From positions 1-36,263 of the forward strand of contig NZ_QPKI01000004.1 of the NCBI RefSeq assembly GCF_003339685.1: a DNA stretch of 36,263 bases. The letters run 5' to 3'. The notes under the pieces were generated by a model. That model did no database searches, had not been told where the DNA came from, and saw only the letters and a list, made by a program, of their open reading frames with translations. The position numbers and the translations under genes were made by a program. Shown in pieces: positions 24,919 to 32,113 of the stretch. Every line of letters begins with the position of its first letter. The first letter of the stretch is position 1. The stretch is from Halomonas sp. DQ26W. GTDB taxonomy: Bacteria > Pseudomonadota > Gammaproteobacteria > Pseudomonadales > Halomonadaceae.

Positions 24919-25109
24919 AACTGACCGGAGTAAAGAAGCATCCAGTATGGCTTTTATGCGCCGATCGCCGGACCATTCGGATATGCAGGTCGAGGCGCCT
25001 TGTGCAGTTGAGTTTCAAGCCGTGATGCCTCGCCCAACAATATCCAGATAGTGACCGGTTGGCAGGGTGATCCTCTGCGAGCCGGGGATAGGCAGGAGGT
25101 AGCCAATCC

Positions 25110-27116
25110 ATGGTGGCGGAACTCGGAAACTTTGCACTGATACTGGCGCTATGCCTGGCGGTAGTCCAGAGCGTACTGCCCCTGCTGGGCACGTACTTCG
25201 ACAATGCCCGCCTGATGCGCACGGGACGCTTCCTGGCCACCGGTCAGTTCGTCTTCCTGTCGCTCTCCCTGGCGGTGCTGGTCTGGGCCTTCGTGGTCAG
25301 CGACTTCTCGGTGCGCTATGTGGCCAGCCACTCGAGCCTCAGCCAGCCGACGATCTACAAGGTTACTGCCGTCTGGGGTGGCCATGAGGGGTCGCTGCTG
25401 CTGTGGGTCTGGCTGTTGGCTGCCTGGGGTGTCGCCGTGGCGATCTTCAGTCAGTCGCTGCCCCGGGAAATGCTGGCGCGGGTGCTGGCCGTGATGGGCA
25501 TGGTCTCGATTGGCTTCCTTGCCTTCACCGTGTTCACCTCCAACCCCTTCGAGCGCGTCGTCCCGGGACCCATGGATGGGCGCGGCATGAATCCACTGCT
25601 GCAGGACCCGGGAATGATCCTGCATCCGCCGCTGCTGTACATGGGCTATGTGGGTACGGCAGTGGTCTTCGCCTTCGCCATGGCGGCCCTGCTCGGCGGT
25701 CGCCTCGATGCCGCCTGGGCACGCTGGTCGCGCCCCTGGACCACGGTGGCCTGGGTCTTTCTCACCCTGGGGATTGCCATCGGCTCATGGTGGGCCTACT
25801 ACGAGCTGGGCTGGGGCGGCTGGTGGTTCTGGGATCCGGTCGAGAATGCCTCCTTCCTGCCCTGGCTGACCGCCACCGCCCTGATCCACTCGCTGGCGGT
25901 GACGGAGAAACGCGGCGGCTTCAAGGTCTGGACGCTGATGCTAGCGATCCTCACCTTTGCCCTGACCGTGCTGGGTGCCTTCATTGTGCGCTCGGGCGTG
26001 ATCACCTCGGTCCACGCCTTTGCCACCGACCCGGAGCGCGGCGTGTTCATTCTGGGCATGCTCACCATCACCCTGCTCGGATCGCTGACCGTCTACGCCT
26101 GGCGGGTACCCAAGGTGGGGCTGGGCGGCTCCTTTGCCTGGTATTCCCGCGAGTCGTTGATGATGGCCAACAACGTGCTGTTGGCAGTGGCCTGCGCCGC
26201 GGTGTTTATCGGCACCCTCTACCCGCTGGCGCTGGATGCTTTCGGCCTGGGCAAGATATCGGTGGGTCCTCCGTACTTCGATACCGTCTTCGCCCCGCTG
26301 ATGCTGCCGCTGCTGTTCCTGATCGGCCTCGGCCCCGCGGTGATGTGGAAGCAGGCCAACCCCAGCGACACCTTTCGCCAGCTGCGCTGGGCACTGCTGG
26401 TCAGCGTCATCGCCGGCGGGCTCTGGCCGCTTACCATGGGCGCCTGGCATCCGCTGACCGCGCTGTCGCTGATGCTCGCCAGCTGGATCTTTCTTACCGC
26501 GCTGCTGGATATTCACAAGCGGCTGGGGACCGGCCGTCAGCCGCTCTCCGTGCGGCTGCGCAAGGTCATGCGTCCCAGCTTCATGGGCATGCACCTGGCT
26601 CACGTGGGGCTGGCACTGATCGTTGTGGCCATCGCCATGGTCAATACCTATGAGGTCGAGCGCGACGTGCGCATGGAGCCGGGCCAGACCACGTCGGCGG
26701 CCGGCTTCGACTTCACCCTGTTGCGCATGGAAACGGTGCGCGGCCCCAACTGGGATGCCGACCAGGCGGTTGTCGAGGTGACACATGGAGGCCGCTCCGT
26801 GGCGACCCTGCTACCCCAGCGCCGCTACTACGACACCCAGCCCGCCAATCCCATGAACCAGGCGTCGCTCGATCGAGCCCCAACCCGCGATGTCTATGTC
26901 TCCCTTGGGGAGCGCCTGGTGGACGATGCCTGGAGCTTCCGTCTCTACTACAAGCCCTACATGTTCTGGATGTGGTCCGGCGCTATTCTGCTCTCCCTGG
27001 GCGGGCTGCTGGCGGCCAGCGACCGGCGCTACCGGCTGGCACGCAATCGTGCCATTGATACCCGGCGCCGCGCCGGAGGCCAGGGCACTGGCCCCTCTCG
27101 GGAGGTGACCACCTGA
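25110..27116 (+). CDS. ccmF: Cytochrome c heme lyase subunit CcmF
   Basis: CcmF is the large inner-membrane subunit of the System I heme lyase. It takes heme from holo-CcmE and attaches it to apocytochrome c in the periplasm. The 668 residues have about 14-15 helices. They show His92 in WGGHEGSLLLW, His172 in LHPPLLYMGY, the WWD domain GGWWFWDPVENASFLPW (about 236-252) and His260. AGGAGG lies 10 bases before the ATG. It heads ccmF-ccmG-ccmH-ccmI with overlapping junctions. ccmABCDE are not in the window, unlike the usual full cluster, so this may be a split or a specialised NrfE-like set. Confidence 0.95.
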   Translation: MVAELGNFALILALCLAVVQSVLPLLGTYFDNARLMRTGRFLATGQFVFLSLSLAVLVWAFVVSDFSVRYVASHSSLSQPTIYKVTAVWGGHEGSLLLWVWLLAAWGVAVAIFSQSLPREMLARVLAVMGMVSIGFLAFTVFTSNPFERVVPGPMDGRGMNPLLQDPGMILHPPLLYMGYVGTAVVFAFAMAALLGGRLDAAWARWSRPWTTVAWVFLTLGIAIGSWWAYYELGWGGWWFWDPVENASFLPWLTATALIHSLAVTEKRGGFKVWTLMLAILTFALTVLGAFIVRSGVITSVHAFATDPERGVFILGMLTITLLGSLTVYAWRVPKVGLGGSFAWYSRESLMMANNVLLAVACAAVFIGTLYPLALDAFGLGKISVGPPYFDTVFAPLMLPLLFLIGLGPAVMWKQANPSDTFRQLRWALLVSVIAGGLWPLTMGAWHPLTALSLMLASWIFLTALLDIHKRLGTGRQPLSVRLRKVMRPSFMGMHLAHVGLALIVVAIAMVNTYEVERDVRMEPGQTTSAAGFDFTLLRMETVRGPNWDADQAVVEVTHGGRSVATLLPQRRYYDTQPANPMNQASLDRAPTRDVYVSLGERLVDDAWSFRLYYKPYMFWMWSGAILLSLGGLLAASDRRYRLARNRAIDTRRRAGGQGTGPSREVTT

Positions 27117-27694
27117 TGAGTCTGCGCCTCTTGATTCCTCTGATCGCCATGTCGGCGCTGCTTGGTCTGCTGTTCATCGGCCTGGGCATGAACTCCCGCG
27201 ACCTGCCTTCGCCGCTGGTCGGCAAGCCTGCGCCGGCCTTCGAACTCGAAGCGCTGGAAGACTCCAGCCGGATGCTGTCCGAGCAGGATTTCATCGGCGA
27301 GGTGGCGCTGGTCAATGTCTGGGCCACCTGGTGCAGCACCTGTCGCGCAGAGAAGCCGCTGCTCATGGAGCTGGCCGGCGGGGGCATCCCGATCCACGCC
27401 TTCAACTACCGGGACGAGCGAGATGCAGCGTTGCGCTACTTGAGCGTCAGCGACAACCCCTACCGGACTATCGCCTACGATCCCAGCGGTGACGCGGGTA
27501 TCGACTGGGGAGTTTATGCCACACCGGAAACCTATGTGCTCGATGCCGAAGGCATCATCCGCTACAAGCGCATCGGGCCGCTCAACCGCCAGCTGCTGCT
27601 CGACGAGGTACTGCCGCTGGTGGAAAAACTAAGAGCCGAGAAGCTGCGTGATGAACAGCGCAGGAACGAGGCAAGGAGTGTGGCAACGTCATGA
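27116..27694 (+). CDS. ccmG: Thiol:disulfide interchange protein CcmG/DsbE
   Basis: This membrane-anchored periplasmic thioredoxin keeps apocytochrome c cysteines reduced for heme attachment. Its 192 residues have an N-terminal anchor (LLIPLIAMSALLGLLFIGL), then FELEALED and the active site WCSTC (Cys73, Cys76), with a serine where WCPTC is usual. YATPETYVLDAEG holds the cis-proline. The C-terminus is a basic, acidic-rich tail. It overlaps ccmF by one base and ccmH by four. Confidence 0.93.
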   Translation: MSLRLLIPLIAMSALLGLLFIGLGMNSRDLPSPLVGKPAPAFELEALEDSSRMLSEQDFIGEVALVNVWATWCSTCRAEKPLLMELAGGGIPIHAFNYRDERDAALRYLSVSDNPYRTIAYDPSGDAGIDWGVYATPETYVLDAEGIIRYKRIGPLNRQLLLDEVLPLVEKLRAEKLRDEQRRNEARSVATS

Positions 27695-28179
27695 AGCGAC
27701 ATCTGATCAGCTCCCTGATGTGTGTGGCGCTGTGGCTGGTTGCCTGGCTGCTGCCGGCGGGCCTTGCGATGGCGCTGGCCATCGGCCAGCCGATCGAATT
27801 CGAGAGCGAGGCCCAGAAGCGTCAGTACGACACCCTGGTACGCGAGTTGCGCTGCACGGTGTGCCAGAGCGAGACCATCCACGAGTCCAACGCCGAGCTT
27901 GCCGCCGACATGCGCCGTCGGGTCTATGAGATGACCCTCGCCGGCCACGACGCCGGCGCCATCGTCGACTTCATGGTGCAGCGCTACGGCGATTACGTGC
28001 GCTATCGGCCGCCCCTGCAGGCCAACACCGCCCTGTTGTGGGCCAGCCCCTTTCTGCTGTTGCTGGTCGGGTGCATCGTCTGGTGGCGAATGATAGTGGG
28101 GCGCAAGCGCATGGCGCTGCGCCCGGAATTTACCGAACAGGAGCGCACGACGCTGCAGCGAATCCGCAGCGGCGAGTGA
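27691..28179 (+). CDS. ccmH: Cytochrome c maturation protein CcmH (CcmL-type)
   Basis: The 162-residue protein has a signal or anchor helix, the thiol motif LRCTVCQ (Cys55, Cys58), the following NAELAADMRRRV segment and a second helix (ALLWASPFLLLLVGCIVWW). Its role is to present apocytochrome c thiols to CcmF. Only the N-terminal CcmH module is here; the TPR module is the separate ccmI gene, as in Pseudomonas-type clusters. Its ATG overlaps the ccmG stop. Confidence 0.93.
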   Translation: MKRHLISSLMCVALWLVAWLLPAGLAMALAIGQPIEFESEAQKRQYDTLVRELRCTVCQSETIHESNAELAADMRRRVYEMTLAGHDAGAIVDFMVQRYGDYVRYRPPLQANTALLWASPFLLLLVGCIVWWRMIVGRKRMALRPEFTEQERTTLQRIRSGE

Positions 28180-28193
28180 CCCCGGAGGCGATG

Positions 28194-29099
28194 ATGAACG
28201 GAATTTTTCTACTTTTTGCCATGGTGCTGTGCGTGATGGCTCTTGCCTTTGTGGTCTATCCGCTGCTGCGGGAGCCGCGCCAGGAGATGGGCCACTCTAG
28301 GCGAGCGATCAACCTCAAGGTCCATCGCGATCGGGTCAGTGAGCTCGATCAGGACATGGCGGCAGGCACCCTGACTCAAGCGCAGTACGACACGGCGCTG
28401 GCGGATCTCGAGCGAGAACTGCTCGACAGCGGCGGCGTCGAGCCGGATGCAGCGCATTGCGATGCCTCCAGTGAAGGCCGCGTGCCGCGCCGTATGGCCG
28501 GCATTGCCGCCTTCGCCAGCGTCGCCCTGGTGCCGTTCGTGGCCGTAGGTATCTACCTGGGCGTGGGCTATGCCGATGAGGTCTTTGCTACCCAGCTCCC
28601 GCCGGGCGAGATGGCCAGCATGCCGGAGCCCCCGCCGATCAGCGAGGAAGGAATGCAACGCCAGTTCGAGCAGCTTTCCCGACAGCTGCAGGGACGACTG
28701 GCGCAGAACCCCGATGATCTTGAAGACTGGATCCTGCTGGGCAGAACACTGGTGTTCCTGGATGACCTGGCGGCTGCTGAGCGCGCCTTCCGTGAGGCGA
28801 TGATTCACGGCGGCGACCGTGACCCGAACCTGTTGACTCGCTATGCGGATGTGCTGGCAGAGCGGCAGGGCAGCCTGGAGGGGGAGCCCCGCGCACGGAT
28901 CGAACAGGCGCTGGCGATCGACCCCGACCACCCGCAGGGGCTGTGGATGGCGGGTTCCCTGGCCTTAGAGATCGCCGATCTCGAGGCCGCACGACGACAC
29001 TGGGAGCATCTGCTCGGAGTGTTGCCGGGCGAGTCACCGGAGGCAGAGATCATCCGCGGCAACCTCTCCCAGGTGGCCCTGTCCGCGGCGGAGGGATGA
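28194..29099 (+). CDS. ccmI: Cytochrome c maturation protein CcmI (TPR apocytochrome chaperone)
   Basis: The 301-residue protein starts MNGIFLLFAMVLCVMALAFVVYPLL, a first membrane helix, followed by the cytoplasmic RAINLKVHRDRVSELDQD segment. A second helix (IAAFASVALVPFVAVGIYLGV) is followed by a periplasmic TPR domain (LEDWILLGRTLVFLDDLAAAERAFREA and further repeats). CcmI binds the C-terminus of apocytochromes c and delivers them to CcmF/H. GGAGG is five bases before ATG 28194 and too close to ATG 28191. The frame is open upstream through ccmH but that part is a shadow. Confidence 0.9.
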   Translation: MNGIFLLFAMVLCVMALAFVVYPLLREPRQEMGHSRRAINLKVHRDRVSELDQDMAAGTLTQAQYDTALADLERELLDSGGVEPDAAHCDASSEGRVPRRMAGIAAFASVALVPFVAVGIYLGVGYADEVFATQLPPGEMASMPEPPPISEEGMQRQFEQLSRQLQGRLAQNPDDLEDWILLGRTLVFLDDLAAAERAFREAMIHGGDRDPNLLTRYADVLAERQGSLEGEPRARIEQALAIDPDHPQGLWMAGSLALEIADLEAARRHWEHLLGVLPGESPEAEIIRGNLSQVALSAAEG

Positions 29100-29127
29100 A
29101 CGTGAAGCCATATTCGAGGAGGTGGTC

Positions 29128-29889
29128 ATGAGGCCGACATTGAGCCATGAGGCACTGCAGGCCGTTCGGCAGGTGCCCCTGTTCCGAGGTCTGGGAGACG
29201 AGACCCTGGCGCTGCTGACCTGCGGTGCCGTGGAGCGCAGCTATCGACGCGGTACGCTACTGTTCAGCGAAGGCGAGCCGGCGAATCGCTTCTATGTGGT
29301 GCTGGATGGCTGGGTCAAGCTATTCCGTGAGAGCCCCGATGGCAACGAGTGCATGGTGGGGCTATTCACCCGTGGCGAGTCCTTTGCCGAGGCGGCGATG
29401 TTCGATCGGCTGGGCTTCCCGGTTCATGCCGCGGTGGCCGAGGATGCCCGGCTGCTGGTATTCACTGCCGATCACTTTCTCACCACCCTGGAGCAGAACC
29501 ACGGCCTGGCACTTAACCTGCTGGCCAACCTGTCGGGTTTGCTGCGCTATCTGGTTCGCCAGCTTGACCAGCTGACCAACCAGCCCACCTATCAGCGCCT
29601 GGCGTCCTTTATCGTCTCGCTCTGTCCCTGTGATACCGATCAGGCCACCGTCTGTCTACCCTGTGACAAGATGCTGATTGCCGGTCGCCTGGGTATGAAG
29701 CCCGAGAGCTTTTCCCGTGCCATGGCACGCCTCAGGGAAGTCGGGGTCACCTGCGAGCGCAACTGCGTGCAGATAGACGATGTCGCGGCTCTGCGCCGTT
29801 TCGCAGACGCTTGTGACCCGGTCGCAGCAGCGCCTCCTGGGCTGAATGGAGGCCTCAACGCCTCCGCTTCTTTCGCGGCTCAGAACTGA
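29128..29889 (+). CDS. Dnr-like CRP/FNR-family transcription regulator with a cysteine cluster
   Basis: The 253-residue regulator has a cyclic-nucleotide-binding-type sensor fold (GTLLFSEGEPANRFYVVLDGWVKLF, FAEAAMFD), a dimer helix and a C-terminal helix-turn-helix. The recognition helix KPESFSRAMARL carries the E-SR pattern that reads TTGAC/T half-sites. It resembles Pseudomonas DNR, the NO-responsive activator of nir genes. There is no FNR N-terminal cysteine set. Instead Cys166, Cys168, Cys176 and Cys179 form CPC-X7-C-X2-C just before the helix-turn-helix, with Cys209 and Cys213 after it. AGGAGG lies five bases before ATG 29128. It is the last gene of the ccm operon, directly upstream of nirS. 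Confidence 0.85.
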   Translation: MRPTLSHEALQAVRQVPLFRGLGDETLALLTCGAVERSYRRGTLLFSEGEPANRFYVVLDGWVKLFRESPDGNECMVGLFTRGESFAEAAMFDRLGFPVHAAVAEDARLLVFTADHFLTTLEQNHGLALNLLANLSGLLRYLVRQLDQLTNQPTYQRLASFIVSLCPCDTDQATVCLPCDKMLIAGRLGMKPESFSRAMARLREVGVTCERNCVQIDDVAALRRFADACDPVAAAPPGLNGGLNASASFAAQN

Positions 29890-29895
29890 CAATGA

Positions 29896-29942
29896 GTGCC
29901 GAATTCAACCCCGAACATCGCTTTCCATCGGCACGTTTTTTT
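29896..29942 (+). terminator. Probable terminator of the ccm-dnr operon
   Basis: GTGCCGA (29896-29902) pairs with TCGGCAC (29928-29934) across a 25-base loop and is followed by seven T residues at 29936-29942. The stem is short and the loop long, but the T-run just past the last gene of an operon supports termination. A second small stem inside the gene's 3' end (29848-29865) could contribute. Confidence 0.5.
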
Positions 29943-29977
29943 CGGGCCGGCGGCGTTTCGGCAAATTTCTTGGCGTC

Positions 29978-29992
29978 ACTTGTGACACAAGT
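29978..29992. promoter_or_regulatory. Perfect 15-bp palindrome upstream of the Dnr box
   Basis: ACTTGTGACACAAGT is a perfect dyad with a single central base, 20 bases before the FNR/Dnr-type box. It does not have the FNR half-site spacing. It may be an operator for a second regulator of nirS, for example a nitrate, nitrite or redox regulator. That is inference from symmetry and place. Confidence 0.45.
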
Positions 29993-30011
29993 CAACTCCA
30001 GGATGCATCTA

Positions 30012-30025
30012 TTGATAATGGTCAA
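30012..30025 (+). promoter_or_regulatory. FNR/Dnr box of the nirS promoter
   Basis: TTGATAATGGTCAA matches the FNR/Dnr consensus TTGAT-N4-G/ATCAA in every conserved position. It is centred about 145 bases before the nirS ATG. A class II promoter would then start near 30060, leaving a leader of about 100 bases. The Dnr-like regulator encoded immediately upstream is the obvious candidate to bind it. Confidence 0.8.
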
Positions 30026-30163
30026 GTGAGCAGGGGCTGAAAGCTGCTCTACTGGGTTCAGGTGGGGGGTGGCTGATGGTCATGACCGACTGGACCTAAC
30101 AAAGGGGTCAGGCTGGGGCACCCGCCAGGTACTACCCGAAGGGGAAACCAAGCGAGGCACGTT

Positions 30164-31774
30164 ATGCACAAGAGAGCATTGAGCAAGGGGATTTTCGCCC
30201 TCAGCTTCCCGCTGGCCGCCATGATGGGCACCGCCCATGCCGCGGCTCCGGAAATGTCAGCAGAAGAGTTGGACAGGGCTGGCGCCATCTACTTCCAGCG
30301 CTGCGCCGGCTGTCATGGCACCCTGCGTGGCGGCGCCACTGGCCCGGGCCTGCTGCCCGAAGACACCATCGAGCTGGGCCAGCGTCGTCTGGAGAGCATC
30401 ATCACACTGGGCACCGAAGGGGGCATGAACAACTTCGACGGCATCCTGGATGAAGATGAGATCACCCTGATCTCCAAGTACATCCAGCAGACGCCGGAAG
30501 AGCCGCCGGAAATGTCGCTTTCCGATATCCGCGATACCTGGAAGATCCTGGTGCCCCAGGAGGAGTGGCCCAGCGAGCCCCAGCACGATCGTAACTGGGA
30601 AAACTTCATGGTCACCATCCTGCGTGACCGTGGCGCCATGGGCATCATCGACGGCGACACCAAGGAACTCGTCACCGAGGCCGAGACCGGCTACGCCGTG
30701 CATGTGGCCAAGGAGAGCTCCGATGGTCGCTTCTGGTACGTCCAGGGCCGTGACGGTCGCCTGTCCAAGATCGATCTGTGGATGGATCCGCCCCAGGTGA
30801 CCGCCGAGGTGTTCATCGGCATCGACGCCCGTGACGTGGCCGTCTCTCACTACGGTGAGTGGCAGGACAAGTACGTCATTGGGGGTGGCTACTGGCCACC
30901 GCACTTCGTGATTGCCGACGCCGAGACCATGGAGCCGCTCAAGGTGGTTTCCACCCGCGGCTATGATACCGAAGGCAACTACGTCCACGAGGCGCGCGTT
31001 GCGGCACTCTACAACACGCCCAATGCACCCACCTGGCTGGTCAACGTCAAGGAAACCGGTCAGGTCTGGCAGGTCGACTACAGCGACCTGGAGAATCTGC
31101 GCATCGACATGATCGAGTCTGCCGAGTTCCTGCATGACGGCTTCTTCGATCCTACCGGTCGCTACTTCCAGATCGCGGCGAACTTCAGCAACCTGATGGT
31201 GTTCGTCGACACCGAGACCCGCAAACGCGTGGGCATGCTCAACACCGGTCAGATCCCCCACCCGGGACCAGGTGCCAACTGGATCGACTCCGAGTGTGGC
31301 CCGGTTGCTGGCACCACCCACCTGGGTGAAGGCCGCATGACCTTCTGGGGCAACGATCCCGAGGGACATCCGGACCAGGCGTGGGAAATCTGCGGCAGCG
31401 TCGAGACCGATGGTCCGGGGCTCTTCGTGCGTAGCCACCCTGACTCCGGCAATGTCTGGATCGACCAGGCCATGCACCCGGAGGCCGACGTCAACCAGTG
31501 GGTCATGGTCATGGACAAGGAGACCCGCGAGCTGACTCCGATCCATGTTGCCGACCGTCCGGCCGAACATGACGCCGTTGCCGTGCACATGGAGTACGAC
31601 CAGACCGGTACCGAGGTGTGGGTCTCCATCTGGGCCCGCGGCCGCGGTCACCAGGATGATGGCGCCATCGTGGTCTATGACGACAAGACGCTGGAAGTGA
31701 AGGCAGTCATCGAGAACCTGAACACGCCGACCGGCAAGTTCAACGTCTACAACCGCAAGAAGCACATCGGCTGA
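30164..31774 (+). CDS. nirS: Cytochrome cd1 nitrite reductase
   Basis: NirS reduces nitrite to nitric oxide in the periplasm, the defining step of denitrification. The 536-residue precursor has a signal peptide (cleavage near AHA, residues 24-26), a cytochrome c domain with CAGCH (47-51), and the eight-bladed d1 propeller. Expected d1 residues are present: His180 in TGYAVHVAK, the proximal ligand position; His324 in FLHDG; and His366 in IPHPGPGANW, the two distal catalytic histidines. The C-terminal LNTPTGKFNVYN matches canonical NirS. Length is about 30 residues below Pseudomonas NirS. The protein is clearly diverged but keeps all catalytic marks, so NirN-like or NirF-like alternatives are less likely. 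GAGG precedes the ATG. Confidence 0.93.
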   Translation: MHKRALSKGIFALSFPLAAMMGTAHAAAPEMSAEELDRAGAIYFQRCAGCHGTLRGGATGPGLLPEDTIELGQRRLESIITLGTEGGMNNFDGILDEDEITLISKYIQQTPEEPPEMSLSDIRDTWKILVPQEEWPSEPQHDRNWENFMVTILRDRGAMGIIDGDTKELVTEAETGYAVHVAKESSDGRFWYVQGRDGRLSKIDLWMDPPQVTAEVFIGIDARDVAVSHYGEWQDKYVIGGGYWPPHFVIADAETMEPLKVVSTRGYDTEGNYVHEARVAALYNTPNAPTWLVNVKETGQVWQVDYSDLENLRIDMIESAEFLHDGFFDPTGRYFQIAANFSNLMVFVDTETRKRVGMLNTGQIPHPGPGANWIDSECGPVAGTTHLGEGRMTFWGNDPEGHPDQAWEICGSVETDGPGLFVRSHPDSGNVWIDQAMHPEADVNQWVMVMDKETRELTPIHVADRPAEHDAVAVHMEYDQTGTEVWVSIWARGRGHQDDGAIVVYDDKTLEVKAVIENLNTPTGKFNVYNRKKHIG

Positions 31775-31789
31775 TCACTTGCTGAACCC

Positions 31790-31815
31790 GCCGGGGCGTC
31801 CCATGACGTCCCGGC
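31790..31815 (+). terminator. Hairpin terminator or attenuator after nirS
   Basis: An 11-bp stem (31790-31800 with 31805-31815, one G-U pair, loop CCAT) is followed by a pyrimidine-rich stretch, CTCCTTCTTC then GTTTCTT. It lies 15 bases after the nirS stop. With the MITE further on, it probably ends or reduces transcription into the next gene. Confidence 0.6.
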
Positions 31816-31910
31816 TCCTTCTTCAGCCGTTTCTTATCCCATACAGGGGGGAGCGTCTGAGCAAGGGGCCGGACAACACCACCTCAACCAGGCGGCAAGG
31901 CAGGCTAACT

Positions 31911-32078
31911 CTAGGAGCCTGTCGGACTTAACACTGATCTACTGCGAGATCCGGTATTTCGGCCAATTTCATTCGATCTGATTCGTTAAATAGCGGGCTA
32001 TTCGCCTCATCAGATCGATAAACTTGTCTCGAAATCCAAATCTCTCGTGACGATCGGTCAAACCCGACAGGCTCCTAG
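31911..32078. mobile_element. MITE with 11-bp and longer inverted repeats, folding end to end
   Basis: The element spans 31915-32074, 160 bp, starting GAGCCTGTCGG and ending in its complement. Flanking CTAG on both sides may be a 4-bp target duplication. The left 80 bases (to 31994) and the reverse complement of the right 80 align along their whole length, including GAGCCTGTCGG, ATTTCG, TCGATCTGAT and TAGC, so the element is one long imperfect palindrome that can fold into a hairpin. It is too short to encode a transposase and must be mobilised in trans. It ends only 35 bases before the ATG of the NapC-type gene, so that gene's promoter must lie in or beyond it. The rest of this 339-base gap contains only the hairpin above. 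Confidence 0.82.
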
Positions 32079-32113
32079 CAAGAACCGTGTCATGACAATT
32101 TCGGGAGACTGAC

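Noticed and set aside
24839..25240. 133-residue minus-strand frame across the ppiA-ccmF gap
   Set aside because: It overlaps the ccmF start and the FNR-type box, is rich in basic residues without any motif, and has no supporting ribosome site.
30257..31765. 502-residue open frame on the minus strand
   Set aside because: It is antisense to nearly all of nirS, with no ribosome site and no known motif; nirS is certain.
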